NCBI GenBank assembly: GCA_963920765.1
Contig: OY987245.1
Span: 20,476,727 to 20,540,726 of the forward strand
Reading direction: 5' to 3'
DNA from: Ulota crispa
Taxonomy: Eukaryota > Streptophyta > Bryopsida > Orthotrichales > Orthotrichaceae
Length of the DNA stretch: 64,000 bases
The translations under genes were made by a program, and so were the position numbers. This document shows, piece after piece, positions 47,481-60,247 of this stretch; positions within the stretch are counted from its first letter, which is position 1; every line of letters starts with the position of its first letter. Under the pieces are notes generated by a model. That model searched no databases and was not told the origin of the DNA. It worked only from the letters and a program-made list of their open reading frames with translations.

Positions 47481-47490
47481 GTAGCTCAAC

Positions 47491-49029
47491 TAACTTAATT
47501 GGTGTGATGAAATGGCTTAGGTTGAGGGGTCACATCTAGACCAGCTAGTGGCGGTTTAGTAATGGAAATGCATGAAATTATGAAAGGAAGGTATAATAAC
47601 AAATGAAAAGCACCATTCTTTGCAATACAAAAGTGGGGCAATCAACTTTCAACCTTTTGTTTATGCTAATAGTGCTTTGCTATCCTTTATGACCTTGTGA
47701 AAGGCTTTCTGAATAATCAACTCTTGTGTGTAGCACTAGTATCCACTCAAAACCAACTATTTAGCATGTCTTCCTATTGATGTTTTTTCACAACTCCTTT
47801 TTAGCTTGGTATATTGCTCATGTGTATTTGTGGGCTGCTTGAAGTATTCTCTATACGAATTTGTGGGCATAGGATGGAAAAAGTTTATATTTTTCACCAA
47901 ATGGAAAACATTGGATTTTAAGATAACTCAAGAAAATTGTATTGGGAAAGTGTGAATTCATTTTTGGATTCAAAGACCAATTGTTTTTGAAGGAGGTAAG
48001 ATGGGCATACTCCAAAAGCAAGGGCAAATTTTTACTTTAATTGGTCATGTGAAGCTATATGACAACAAAGAGAACACTAGAAAGGATAAAGACGCTAAAC
48101 AATTATGAGAGCATTAGTATGACCTATGTGTCTTATGGACACACTTTGGAAAATAACCCATTAAATGTAGTAAAAAATTTATCTTTTTAAAACAAAAATT
48201 TCCTTGCATTAAAGCATTATTTGTTTTGTACCCACAATTTTTTTTACCCACATAGTAAAAGGAACACCATCGTTTTCTCACGCATAAAAATATTATTTAT
48301 TCTTTACCTACACAAATATTTTACCCCACATAGTAATCATTCATATAATTTTTACATATATTTTTTTTTTACCCAAGCAATTTTTTTACACATACCACTT
48401 TTTACTCATGCAATTTTTTACCCATGAAGCAAATTTTCCATACGCAAGTTTTTCCATATGCAAGTTTTTCCATATGCAAGTTTTTTTACCCATAAGTTTC
48501 CATTATGTTGCAACTAATACAAACCGACAAACAACCTAGTCTATTACATGTATGCATAAAAATATTATGTGTTGTTTACCTACACAAACATTTTACTCCT
48601 TGAGTTTTACCCACATAGTAATCATTCACGTTATTATTTTATATTTTTTGTTTATTACCCACGCATTAAACCCAACCCATGTAGTTGGTTTTGCATTTTT
48701 ACCATCACAACAAGTTTTAATAAAAAAAAGCCCGAGCATTGGTGGAGTGCCACGTACCCGTGTCAGACCAACCGACACAACTGAAACCACGTTTATAAAC
48801 AAAGGCAGATCTATTATTAGTATAGGTATAGAAAGCCTTGAAGAAACTAAAAATATGAATGTTGATAAAATGAGGTATTTTTATGAGCTACGAAAGACTC
48901 ACTTTATGAATGAATGACGCTCTATTCAAAAATAGTATCCTCAAGGAATTTTGAAATTTGTCAAAGTGCAAAGGAAAAATTCTTTACTAGCTTCCTAACA
49001 TGTAAATAAGCCAATGAGAGTTTCATGTG
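47491..49029. other. AT-rich repeats, no gene
   Basis: Contains three tandem copies of about CCATATGCAAGTTTTT near 48438-48489 and repeated TTTTACCCACATAGTAATCATTCA phrases near 48320 and 48605. Near 48815-48835 ATTATTAGTATAG resembles, in reverse, the 5' end of the Helitron-like element at 50514. Confidence 0.5.
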
Positions 49030-49033
49030 TTAA

Positions 49034-49259
49034 CCCTTAAACTACCAAAAGGCCATTTGCAACCAGTACAGTATGGGGTGTTTTTCTTGTATTTGGAATG
49101 GATCCACACCTTTACTACATTTGAAACCAACAAAGAAGCTGGAGATTAGATTAATATGATTCTAGTGAACTATTTGAGATTCCAAATTAAAATTTCTTAT
49201 GGGTAGCAAATGACAATTACACGTCAGCATATGTACTATTCCCTATGGTCGTTTAAGTG
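49034..49259. mobile_element. TTAA-type element, 226 bp
   Basis: TTAA at 49030-49033 and 49260-49263. Ends CCCTTAAACTACC and inverse CACTTAAACGACC. Homologous over its length to 38267-38484 (shared TTTCTTGTATTTGGAATGGA). Confidence 0.8.
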
Positions 49260-49263
49260 TTAA

Positions 49264-50513
49264 ATAAGAGTTTTCTTGAGATGAACCTCTACAACTATGG
49301 GCTTTTTGGTGGGATCCTTTTCTCATGTGTTTAGTAGTTAAAATTATTGACAACCATCACAAATGAAAATGTTATGAAAACAACATAATATGCCATTATC
49401 AACGTAGAGGTTGTTTACATGTAATATCAGGAATGAAGCATGTAGAATGAAGATGAAAATTATTTACACTTCCAAAAAAATCTCAATAATTGAAAACATA
49501 GTTAAATTGTTCCAAAATTGAGGAGAACTTAACAAATTTGGTTCATAAAATCCGAAGTTTGTTCTTTTTGGGGTCTAAGTTTTAATGGAGGCACCAATAT
49601 TAGAACTTGCCATCTAGGTCCACAAAGCTTAGATAATTGAACCATTATCGAAAATTGCTTCATTATGCAATTCTTTAAGACTAGAGGTAGCTCTCTTTTT
49701 CTTTTCTTTTTTCTTTATCCTTTTATTGATTCCAAAAGAATTTCCCTACAAATAGTATTTCAATAGTAAGATTTCAAAAAAATTATAGGTAGTTATTTTC
49801 TTGTTAGCAAAATTACAAATCCATACTACTTATTGATTTTGTATTTCGAACATGTTTTTTTACATTTCATTGACTTTTTTACACCTAAATTCATTCTCTC
49901 TTGAAATTTGAAGTAAATTGATTGATGTTTGATTTTACATGGCTTTTTCGTATTAAAATTTATAATTTGGATTAACATCTTAACGTTTTACCAAATTTTG
50001 TTGATAGATACAATGTAGTAGCAATTTAGATTCTAAAAATATCACCAAGTTTTTACAAAAGACGGAAAAAGGTAATACTCACAAAATTCGTTTTACCAAT
50101 GCATATATTTTAGTTTTAAGTCAACGAGTTTAAGATAATAATACATACTTTATCATTAGAGGATTAAATGGATTTTGCTTATATTTATGCAACTTCAATG
50201 ATAAAAGCCTTCATATCTCAAGCAATTGTGTTTTGGAAATTTTCCTTTTAAATTTATAATCAATAGTTTCTATATAGAGAAACTTTGATTTTGGTAAGTA
50301 TAGAGACAAAATACATTTGAAAATTTAAAGTCCATTGAGTTGTCAAGCAATTACCAAATTTGACACTCATAAGCTTAAGATCTTCTAAAACACGAGTGTG
50401 AGTGCCAACAATAACTACACTAAATAGTGCAATTAGGTTGTCTCACACTGATTTTCTTTCTTGACATTCTACACTATATAAATATTTACTAATACTACAA
50501 TTTTTTTAATCTA
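49264..50513. other. AT-rich intergenic, no gene seen
   Basis: No frame of interest on either strand and no repeat assigned. Confidence 0.5.
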
Positions 50514-50917
50514 TCTATACTAATAATAGGCTTGGTTTCATTAGTTGGGTAGTTGGGTGTTTGTAATAGAATAAAATCTCTAATAGTTGGATAGTTGGGT
50601 GTTGTTCCAAGAAAATTCAAAGGCGGTTATGTGGTGGTTATTCTGATTTGTATGGTTATGTGGCAATTATTCTTATTTGTATGGTTATGTGGCGGTTATG
50701 GTTGTTCTTGGAGATGAAGTATACATGGGAATAGGGGGTGGACACTTAGAGAAAGAGGCAAAGCGCATAGGTAGGCATAGTACAAGTAAGCTCATTGTAA
50801 CGGAAAGGTGAAGAAGCCTGAAGAAGGTGATTATGAGGAAGGTCATGTTAATATTTTTGCAAGGACCCCCTCCCGTGATGGCCCTCCGCCGGAATGGTGG
50901 GTACAAGGGTCCACTAG
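50514..50917 (+). mobile_element. Candidate non-autonomous Helitron, 404 bp
   Basis: Begins TCTATACTAATAATAGG after an A and ends CTAG before a T, with a GGACCC/GGGTCC stem enclosing the terminal ~50 bp, the expected Helitron layout. Internally a 33-bp tandem repeat around TTTGTATGGTTATGTGGC. No Rep/helicase coding. The stem is short of the textbook form, so moderate confidence. Confidence 0.45.
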
Positions 50918-51412
50918 TATTCACTATAATATACAAATTTTGACAACAATAAGACCCTAACAACAACAACAACTTTAAGGGAAAACAAACTAGTGACCTC
51001 CAAGTTGTAAACCATGTGAAATCCTAATATTTAGAAAGTTACATGTGTCTCCAAGTGGCCAATTCAAGTAATGAGTCATGAGGTAACTTTCTAGAGTAAG
51101 ACACCTAATTGTTAACCCCTCATTGCCCAAGGGGCTCAAATTGGGCCCCTCTGAATTTTATTCAGCAATGCTCAACTTCTTTTCAAGATTTTTTTAGTGA
51201 TTACTATTATTTTTAAATTCTTATTGAATTCTAGTTTCAGCATCAAGAGTCTGATTTTGAACATGAATTAAAGTGATTTGTCTATTCAATACTTTGTGCA
51301 ACACATTGCAAATCTTCACTTTCTAGTGTTGAAGGCCCTTGGAAATGAGCCTCAAGTACACTAGAACTTGGAGTAAAAATCACATTAAAAATTCAATTTA
51401 AAAAATTGTAGC

Positions 51413-51722
51413 ATTAGGAAAAATATGGGGCCGCAATAAGGCCTTGAGTTTGGGGGGGTCCCTAGCCATGGGAACTCGGTTCCCAATAAAATCATGCGCA
51501 GGCTGAGGTGGCATCATTGATGCCACCTCAGCTTTTTCAAATTTTTTTATTTAAAAAAAAAAAAAAAAAAGGTTTCTTATATTTTTCTAAGATTTTTTTG
51601 GATTTTTTAAATTAGTTTTTTCTTGCCTTTTGCAAGGGCTGGTTCCCCACTTTGGGAACAAAACATATGGAGGGCTAGATTTGTTTATAAAAGCCTTATG
51701 GACCCCTCATATTTTTCCTAAT
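51413..51722. mobile_element. Nested TIR element, ~310 bp
   Basis: ATTAGGAAAAATATG and the inverse CATATTTTTCCTAAT bound it, with AAGGCC/GGCTT similarity further in. A target duplication was not identified, so the superfamily is open. Carries a perfect hairpin at 51502-51532. Confidence 0.6.
51502..51532. repeat. Perfect hairpin, 15-bp arms, 1-nt loop
   Basis: GCTGAGGTGGCATCA, T, then the exact reverse complement, followed by a T-rich run. Part of the nested element. No evidence it is a terminator. Confidence 0.85.
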
Positions 51723-52064
51723 GAATAGATTTTGAGAAGCCCTAAACTAAATGGGGTTCTGCATGTTATACTTTACATACTCGTACTTCTTTGGTACCCT
51801 CAATTTTAGGTTTGAGATGCAAAATGAGGATTGAAAGACTTCAAATCACTTTTGCAATTTTAACACCCTCATGATTAAACATTATAATCTTTCAGTCCAT
51901 AAATGATATTGTTGTGATTTCTTTTTCTATGTGATTTATAACATGAGAATTTGTATGACTGTACTTGAGAAAAAATTAATAAAATTGATCAAAATGCTGG
52001 CATTTTGTTCACTTTCAAGCAAATTCTGAGATACTCAACAACATCATGGGCGGTGAGGGGTTAA

Positions 52065-53134
52065 GGCACCCTAATTGCACTATACTTTGCGGGTATTCTG
52101 TGTATGATATCCAAAAGTGGGCAAATGCTTGGCCCCTAACTACCGGCTTTGGCAGAATGTCTTCTAAGAACCTTCAAAAAGGTTGGGAAAATGTTGCTTG
52201 GACATGACGAAGGAATATGATTTCCTCCGAGTGGCTAGAAAAATGAAGGGTGAACACTGCTTTAGATAAGGAAGTTGTCTTTTAATCCTTTACAGACAAA
52301 ATTCTCATTTTATGAATAGCAGTTGAATATAAGGACGTACCATATATACATGAAATAAACTTTTTCATCTATCCAAACATGATTAGATTCTCATCTTAGT
52401 TCTTTTAACATTAATTCGGTATACATCTCCAAACATTTCCTTTGCAAATACTTCATATGATTCAAAATGTACAAGTAACATTTACGTCAAAAGCAAACTT
52501 TTTTATTGAAAACAATGACCATTCAAAAGCATCTTCACGCAGGTAAAATGCAAGAAATCTTAAAAAACACATGACAATTAGAATTTAGCATTTTAATCTC
52601 AAAGGAAAAAATTCCTCACAAAAATCAGTAAATTTCAATACATAATGAATTTTAGATTTTTTAAAAATAATTCCTATCTTCTTTTATTGATAAACATTGA
52701 GTATTGATGAATACACTCAATGCCAATTGTAAGGGTTACCAAGTCAAACTCTTGAATTCTTGTTTGAAAGTCATCATCTAAGGTGAAAGTATCCATTGTC
52801 AACAACGTCCCATTCCCAACTAATAGGGTGTGCTATTTCCACCATGAACAAGGATAGGTGCTTTGGAATGTGTTTTTTTTTTAGCTTTTTCAAGGTTGGG
52901 CTACTTAGGTCACGTCCCAAGATGAGGTAGGAAGTAATGAGCTGAAATTAGTTTGGCTAATTTAAAAATTGTAAACATCTAAACATTGACAATAAGTGTG
53001 GAACACTTTTCCAATAATTTCAGTTTTGCAAATAAAATTTTGAAAAAATTGCAATCCCAATATTTAGAAAAATATTTTTTTCTTTGTAATTTTCTGCATA
53101 ACCACTTAAATTATTGAATATGAGTGCTTCCACC
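52065..53134. other. Intergenic, no gene seen
   Basis: AT-rich with only short frames and no recognisable repeat. Confidence 0.5.
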
Positions 53135-53138
53135 TTAA

Positions 53139-53236
53139 CCCTTAAGGACCGGACTGCTCCCAGCGGGCTGGGTCGCGATCCAGTGTATTATTTCAGATTT
53201 CAGCGGACGATTTTCGTCCTCGTGGTCGTTCAAGGG
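53139..53236. mobile_element. TTAA-type mini-element, 98 bp
   Basis: TTAA at 53135-53138 and 53237-53240. Ends CCCTTAAGGACC and inverse CCCTTGAACGACC. It lies at the upstream edge of the U-box gene's leader. Confidence 0.75.
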
Positions 53237-53240
53237 TTAA

Positions 53241-55661
53241 TTAATCGACTGAACTGCTTCTTCTGTTCGTCTAGATTGTTCTCTTTCAATAAAATCTAGA
53301 ATGTACGTCTGGTCCTTCAAAATTGAACTCGCGGAAAGGGACATCCAAAGTGTCACAAAAGGTCTGCGTAACTGTCGGCGGGCAGCACCCTGCCCGTACA
53401 GCACCTGACAGGATACAACCCCATTCACACTGTTCGAAACATTTCTTCTTCCGTTCCAATCGACCTTCGTGTTTCCCTCCCACTTTGCCGTTCTCCAGTT
53501 CTTCCTCGTCAACGTCCTCGTACATGCTCTTGCCGAATCATTCACAGCTCTCTTCCAATATCGACCTCGTTGCTCGCCATCAGAACTCCAGCTCTGTAAA
53601 TCCGCATCTCCTTGTTAACATTTGTTTTTCAGGTACCTCCTCCTGCCTTTACTGCTTTGATTTTTGAACTCGTGATTTTCTTTGTTTTCAGTCGGCAGGC
53701 TATGCTTCCCGGTGCTAGTTATGGCTGACGGCCTGAGTTGCGCCAGTGCTGTGTAGGAGCTTGGATCTTATCTCGAATCGTTCGTTTCTGTCGGTAACAT
53801 TACTGACCAGTTTGTTGTTTTGCGAATTTTGTAATAGATTCGTAGATGAGCTTTTTTCTCCGTAAAATGTGGCTGAGAAGAGTGAGGCAGTAATCATGCG
53901 AGTGAGAGTGATCGAGCGGGACTTAGGTTGTAATCGTGCTGTGAGCTACTTCTATTGAATAAAGCTTTATACTTTAAATGTGCTTGACTTGCAGGTAACG
54001 CTTGTAAGCAACTTTGGTATTATCGGTAGTGGCTCAGTGATGTTTATGAGGTAGAGAGCAGACGTTGTTTTGTGAGAAGTTTAATAACTCAGTCTTACAG
54101 CTGTGGTTTTCATGTTGAAAATAATTTAAGACAGCAGTCTTTGTCCTTCGTGACCTAAAATCTTCTGCGAACCTCTTCAGTTTGTTTTAAGTTTTCTCTT
54201 CAAGATCTAATCATTGTGTATCCATGATTTTACCTCAAGTATTAGGAGTGGCGGCTAGCGTTTGTTATTCGTTGAGCAGACTTAATTCAAGGCCAGGAAT
54301 GTGCCTTCGAAGGCAACTCATGTTGCTTTCCCGGTGTTCATTCCTAGCGAGTCTCATTTTTCCCACTGAACTTTGAAATTTGACACCTGTAAAAACTTGC
54401 TATTTACAGTTGTTTTGGACACATGTGGCAATTACACATACACTGGGGAAAGTGAGAGTCACCGTGAATTAATACCGGGAACGCATTATGAGTTTCCTGT
54501 GTTCAATAGCCTTGATTTCCATCTTTATACACATCGCAAGCTTAGATTCTATCGGATTGTTAGGTACCGAAAGGATACTAGAATATCATTGTTGCGAATA
54601 TTTTTGTGTCAAGGTCGTTATGATCTTTGTATGCTATGTTTATCTGGTTTGGAGTTGTTGACTTATTTCCTTCTACCACAGGAAATTTTACAAAAAATTA
54701 CAGCTGAGTTAGTGAAGAGTTGAACCGCGAGATTCTTGTGAGCAGCTGTTGGGCTTTTAAAAGTGTGGCCTGGTTTTGGAGACAGTTCGCATTTTAATTT
54801 GTGTGCACTCTGAAACATCACATGTTGTTTTGGAGCATTGAGCTGCTTGCATTCAAATGATTATTAACTCAGCTTTGCGAATTCTTATGACAGAAATTTT
54901 ATAGGTTTTCGTTTATTAGTATGCTTTAAGTCAGAATTGACATTGGCTTTTGATCAGGAGTTTGAGAATTAGGCAGTTATTATGAAATCGCCATGAGTCA
55001 TGCTTGAGCGCAATCAGCGCACACTGAGAATGTGCGCGGTTCACCTTCGAGACTAATGGTATGTGTGCTCATTATGCAGGACTCAAGTTTATTGTGTTCC
55101 TGTGCGGATGTTTAAAATGGGCAAGTTGAGGGTGGAGCCGTTCAAAAGCAGTTTGTGTCGAAAGTGAACGGTGTTTTCCAGCAGTGGAGGTACTCACATA
55201 TTTCCTATTCTGCGGTGCTCTTGTGCTAATGGATGACTAATGTCTACATTTATAATTGCACGCACACATGCACATCGTAATAACCCAAAGTTTTGTTGTA
55301 GTTTTTGTATAATTATAATAGATTCAGCGGAGTTTTGCTCGACTTATCTTTGCAATTCAGCACTCTTCATTTTAGCCTCAAATGAAAATATTCTTTATCT
55401 TGGTGTTTTTTGACAGTAGAAACACGTCTGGTTTGTGTAGGTAGTGGAATTTTTAAACTATTGGTTGCTGCACGAGTGATTTACAAGGTCATCTGGTGGT
55501 CTGAATGCCGTGCGTTTTCTTACAGATCCCAGAAAAAGCAAGTACTCGGGTCTTTGTGTTGAAAACTAGAAGGCTGGGACTCTGTTTCTGTAGAAACTCA
55601 GACTCAGTAGAGTTAGTTGGTGTGATTGAGTTGTGAAAGTGGTGTTGTAAGAGGGCGTGGC
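53241..55661 (+). other. Presumed promoter, 5' UTR and leader introns of the U-box gene
   Basis: Less AT-rich than the repeats upstream, pyrimidine-rich near 53430-53520 (TTCTTCTTCCGTTCC), with acceptor-like TTGTTTTCAG near 53690 and GACTTGCAG near 53995. The 116-codon frame at 54373-54723 has no similarity and probably lies in an intron. Transcription start is not determinable by eye. Confidence 0.4.
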
Positions 55662-58203
55662 ATGGCCGGATCCATTTCCCATGGTTTGCATCGGTTACAT
55701 ATTGGGAGAAGGAAGACAGGGGATGCGAAAGAGAGGGAGAATGTTCAGGGTTCCTCTAGCCACGGATCTGCTGGAGCAAGGACCGAGTCTCCAGCATCCA
55801 GCGGCTCGGGCATCACACCAATTGGCTCGCCAGGGTCAGTCACTGTGCCTGCAAATGCTACGGATGTTCAAGAAGTAAACGAGAAGCCAGAAATTGAAAA
55901 GAAGAGCTCATGGTCTTTTCAGTTTCCCAAGTCCAGGAAGTCAATGAAGAAACCCCCGAATGAGTTTGTATGTCCGATTTCCAAGAGTCTGATGGCTGAT
56001 CCCGTGATTGTAGCGTCTGGAGAAAGCTACGAACGCCTGTGCATACAGATATGGCTCCAGCAAGACAATCGGCATTGCTTTAAGACAGGACAAGTCTTAG
56101 ATCATCGAAACCTCACGCCCAACATCGCATTGAGGACTGCCATCCAGACCTGGTGCTCAAAGCAAAAGGTATCAGATCCCGAGGCTCCAACTGTTGAACA
56201 CGCAACTCGATCGGTTGAGGGCGTTGTTCGAACGGCGTTTGTAAGTGACGGTAGTGACCCACCGACTCCGACGCGCTCTGGTGACGATGGTAGACCTGGA
56301 TCAAGTAGCGATCCAGCACGACCTGGATTTGGAAATGACGATGAACGGGAGGGCGATGCTCGGAGTGCTCACCACAGTGGGAATGACGGGCTGAGGTTTG
56401 ATGCGCAGAGTCCCGCTAACAGTGGTGGTTTAGACCAAAGAGAAGAGCACTATCCGAGCCAGCGGAGTCAAGGTGACGAGGTCGGGCCAGCTGAGTATGC
56501 TGGCCCGCCCACATGGTCATCTCCGCGAGGTGGTACACAAGATGGACCTCTTTGGACCAGGAGGCCTCAACCTTCTCACTCTCGAATGAAATCTTCGGGG
56601 TCTAGAGAATCCTCTCGTGACTTTGGTAAAGGCCCGTCTTCGACTGAGTACACTGGAAGTCCGGGCAATGGGAGATCTCGGCAAGGATCCAGTGATTATG
56701 GCAACGATAGTAGTGACTGGCCTTCTTCCACAAGCGGTCACGCTCCTCGGTACGTCCATTCAGCATCAGCGAGCACGCTTAGAGAAACCGTGGAATCTTT
56801 TCATGGACGTGGCAGAACTCCTCTACCCTTAGAAACGACTCCTTCGTCGTACGGAACGGATAGAAGCGAAGTGCCGGGACAAATTCAGGAAGGCGATGGT
56901 ATTGAGGGCGAGCTGATTTATAAGTTACAGCATCCTCAGCCGTTAGAGCAAGAGGAAGCTGTAGCCGAAATTAGGCGGCTTACACGAAATACGGAACCTG
57001 GTATAGATTACAGGCTTGCGCTTTGTACACCCGGTCTCTTGGCTGCGTTGCTGCCCTTGTTACAGTCACGGTATGTGGACGTGCAAGTCAACGCCGTAGC
57101 TGCAATCATGAACTTGACTCTGGCAAATGAAAACAAGATCAAAATTGCGCGAGCTGGAGTGGTGCCTATCCTCGTTGAGCTTCTCAAGGGACGTTCCGAT
57201 GCAGCTCAAGAGCACGCTGCCGGCGCGCTGTTCAGCCTTGCCTTGAACGATGAGAACAAAATGGCCATTGGTGTGCTCGGTGCCATCCCTCCTCTTATTC
57301 ACGTGTTGCGGGCGGGACCTCCTGGCACTCAAAGGGATGCCGCCATGGCATTGTATCACTTGTCTTTTGCCCATATAAACAGGAGCAAGCTCATCAAGGC
57401 GGGTGCGGTTTCAATATTGTTGCAGCTGGTGCAAGAAGCATCGTCGGATGTAGTGAGTAGGGCCCTTTTGATTCTTTCCAACTTGGCCGCAACCCAGGAC
57501 GGTCGTTCCGCAATCAGCGAGCGGCACGGGGTTTCCGTCTTTGTTCGCCTTCTAAGTGCAGGGATGGAGGGTTCGGTTGGTCCAGGTACAGGTATGCCTG
57601 AAAAACTGTCCTATTTCAGGGATTCGGAAGGAAAACATAGAGGAGAGTAGTTATTGTTTTAAATGCTTTCTTACGTGAATGCTGTTTTCTGCATACAAAC
57701 CGTATTTCCAGCGTGTTTAGATCCGTCAATCACCAGAATGAACTTGATATTCTTCGTTGCTATTTACTTGTTGTCGATCTGGATGTTGGATATGTTAAAA
57801 GTTGGAATGTGATGCTATCAAGCTACTTGCTAATTGATAGGGGCTGTGATCAGACGGTGATTCAGATTCTTCGAGTAAAGGGGGATCAGCTGACTGGGCT
57901 TCTGTACGAGAGCATGCTGCGGCTGCCCTCCTTCAACTCGCCAATCAAAATTTTCGTTTCAAGGGACAGGCATTGCAGGCCGGCGCTTTGGAACCTCTAG
58001 TGGCTCTGCAAGAGCACGGAACGCAACGTGCTAGGGATAAAGCCACTGCGCTGCTCCACATATTACGAGATAACCAGCAAAATGGTCAAGGTGAGGCTCT
58101 TTACTCACGCGCTTCATATCAGCGTAAAGTTGTAAGGAATGGTGACAGTCGCAGCAGTGTAGATTATTCAGCGAGCCAAAGGCCAGATTCTGCCCAATTC
58201 TGA
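55662..58203 (+). CDS. U-box / armadillo-repeat E3 ubiquitin ligase (PUB-ARM)
   Basis: Model join(55662..57585, 57890..58203), 745 residues. The ATG at 55662 is the first in the frame. The donor after CCAG and the acceptor ATCAG give the family-typical VREHAAAALLQLANQN in frame; reading through instead stops at 57650. The U-box (~98-170) has NEFVCPISKSLMADPVIVASG, ER.CIQ.W and ALRTAIQTWC, which recruit E2. A long Ser/Gly/Asp-rich stretch (~175-405) is probably disordered. ARM repeats run from about 412 to 735 with VNAVAAIMNLTLANENK, EHAAGALFSLALNDENK and RDAAMALYHLS. Most like the Arabidopsis PUB38-41/45 type group, cytosolic or nuclear ligases in signalling or pollen; the substrate is unknown. 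Confidence 0.93.
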
Positions 58204-59499
58204 GACAGCAGTTCCGAGATAGTCATGATTTTTAATCCGCCATCTGCGTTTAGCGTATATTTAACATGTGCTCTTTTGTACAGTGCCTCATTGTGGTTTG
58301 CTAATTGTCAATGCTGCTGTGTTCTATTTGGCAGTGTAGACATACTCATGTTCACAGGAATTTTTTTTCCTTAGTTTCAGGAATTCAAGTTGAGAGTTCG
58401 AGTCTCTAATGTTTGTCGGATTTGTCACAACTGCACAAGAAACCTTGGCTTGATTTTCTCCCTGCTCAACTCCTAAGGTTGCACTGTGCCTTAAATTATC
58501 AGGACAATACCTTGAATGATGATTGGTTTGTTGGATGAATTTGCTCATTGTCGAGTCCAGCTTGACATTAGAGTGCATATCTTCCTTTGCCATTAACATG
58601 CCCCTTTAGCGGAAATCAATACCGATAAGTCAGGGATACCAATGAATTTTTCAATCGATTGGAAAGGGGATGCGAGGAGGTGTTCTTCTCGTCTAGAATT
58701 TGGATGTTTTTTGCTAAATTGAACAAATCATGATTTCGGGGATTTTTCGGGGATTAAACTCATTGAAGTGTTGCTCTTGGGCAGAGTAGTGATTCTAATC
58801 TTCAATTTTCTTTTACAGCATCAACATGATACCCGTGATCTCTTGTAATATAGGCATTTGAATGTAAACAGTTCATTTATTTGAAGCAGGATTCATAATT
58901 TCGTTGGATATCAAAGAAATATCCCATGACTCGAGGACAGCATAACATTCAGTAGCACTACCAGAGGCTGCCCTCCCTCCAACAAAACTTATCCTCTTTG
59001 GAGTGAAAACCCACTTATAAAGGAGAGGCCTTGCCCAAATAATCCCTTCTTCTTTAGTTTAAAAAAATTCTTGATAACTTCTTCATTAAATGTTGAAATG
59101 AGGAAAAAATAAGATGTCCACATAGATTTTTGAATTCCTCATTGTGAACAAAACTTTCAAAAGATCACAAAAACTAGTTTAGTTCTTATGGGCACAAGGT
59201 GTGGACATTAACTCATTTTTTTCATTCACCAGATTCCAGATGCTGTTGATTCATGGGATAATAGATGGAGGGAACCAAGCATATTGGCCCAAAGTTATCA
59301 ATATTTTGCCAAACTGGTAACAAATTGCCAAAAAAAAAATCTGTTGGTGGCCACTTGGGCAAAGGAGAGTGGAGTGGAAGGTGCCCTTTTGGGAAACTCC
59401 CTAGAATACTTGTGGATGGATGGATAATACATGTAGAGCTAGCTAGTTTTAGAAGTAAGATCCTCCTCAAATTTTTATTAGCTACAGCGTTTAGTCATA
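58204..59499 (+). other. 3' flank of the U-box gene and intergenic
   Basis: Early part likely 3' UTR. No further gene. The 91-codon minus frame at 58324-58599 has no recognisable feature. Confidence 0.4.
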
Positions 59500-59813
59500 A
59501 GGTAGGAACACCCATAAGTGTCAATGTTCCCAGAACCGTCACCTTTGAAATCTTGGAAAATTTGTGAAAGTGAATAGATGTAATGACAAGGATGTACAAT
59601 ATGTGAACATGAAATCTTAAAAATGGTTATGGGTGCAATGGCAATTTGCTCTTTAAAAATTCACAACTTATTCTCATAGTATCCATGTAATACATATGAA
59701 AGTGCAAACTCATTATTTTTCTATTCCCAATAGGATCCTGTAATTTGCTAGTTGTTTATTAATAGTCATCATGTTCAAAACCCTTAGTTTGATGTTTAAA
59801 GGTACTCCTACCT
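59500..59813. mobile_element. TA-flanked MITE, 314 bp
   Basis: Ends AGGTAGGAACACCCATAAG and inverse AGGTAGGAGTACC, flanked by TA at 59498-59499 and 59814-59815. Left end matches the MITE at the UBL5 stop codon over 19 bp with one mismatch. Confidence 0.8.
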
Positions 59814-60243
59814 TACCTAAGTTTCTTTCCATTCAATCTAAAACCACCACAAAAGTGTTTAACACAATAAGATCATATTTAATAAAATTTAGGTTACTCA
59901 TGTAATTTTGAGCTTTGCTTACAAAACATAGGACAATCTTCCAATGCTAAGGGACAAAAGTTTCGAAATATTTTAATTTATTTGTATGAATCTAGTGATA
60001 CTTTATGTATAATACTATAATACGTGCACAACATTGGGAGATCTCCCAATGTTTTGTATATGAATTATTATTTGTGAACATTGTGTAGTCATAAATTAGT
60101 TAGATATGTCATAATATCCAAATTTCAATTTTAAACTTTTTTGAAGAGTTACATATCCCCACAATTTCAAGCATGTGTTTAGATAATGTAAAAGTACAAC
60201 ATATACTATTAAAATGCATTCAAGCAAAAAAATTTGTTTTTGC
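59814..60243. other. AT-rich intergenic
   Basis: Nothing recognisable. Short direct repeat GGGAGATCTCCCAATG forms a palindrome near 60035. Confidence 0.4.
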
Positions 60244-60247
60244 TTAA

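Larger units (their letters stand above)
44397..47490 (-). other. Unresolved exon-like sequence, possible gene or pseudogene
   Basis: Several minus-strand stretches look like exons bounded by AG and GT. One at ~44465-44400 reads SPSSRTAHDILEDLLLVILY, one near 44610-44550 reads VICNGLSNDARVATLVVNL, and one near 44775-44705 reads DVDEYLALKRSLEQVGAQYS and then meets a stop. Near 45830-45730 one frame gives a membrane-like segment (WLWLWPVSACLVSCIFIGTV). At 47110-46802 two similar cysteine-containing units (TSDECL) repeat. I could not join these into one frame or recognise a family. It may be a decayed receptor-like or low-conservation gene. The MITE at 43917 sits at its downstream edge. Confidence 0.3.
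51116..52060. mobile_element. TTAA-type element, 945 bp, with a nested insertion
   Basis: TTAA at 51112-51115 and 52061-52064. Ends CCCCTCATTGCCC and inverse CCCCTCACCGCCC. Interior shares ATGAGCCTCAAGTACACTA with 34247-34870. A second TIR element lies inside at about 51413-51722. Confidence 0.8.

Noticed and set aside
54373..54723. 116-codon frame upstream of the U-box gene
   Set aside because: No motif or similarity; position suggests leader intron.
57586..57650. Read-through end of the U-box protein at 57650
   Set aside because: Splicing at 57585 to 57890 restores the conserved ARM sequence and a normal C-terminus. The read-through adds 21 unrelated residues.
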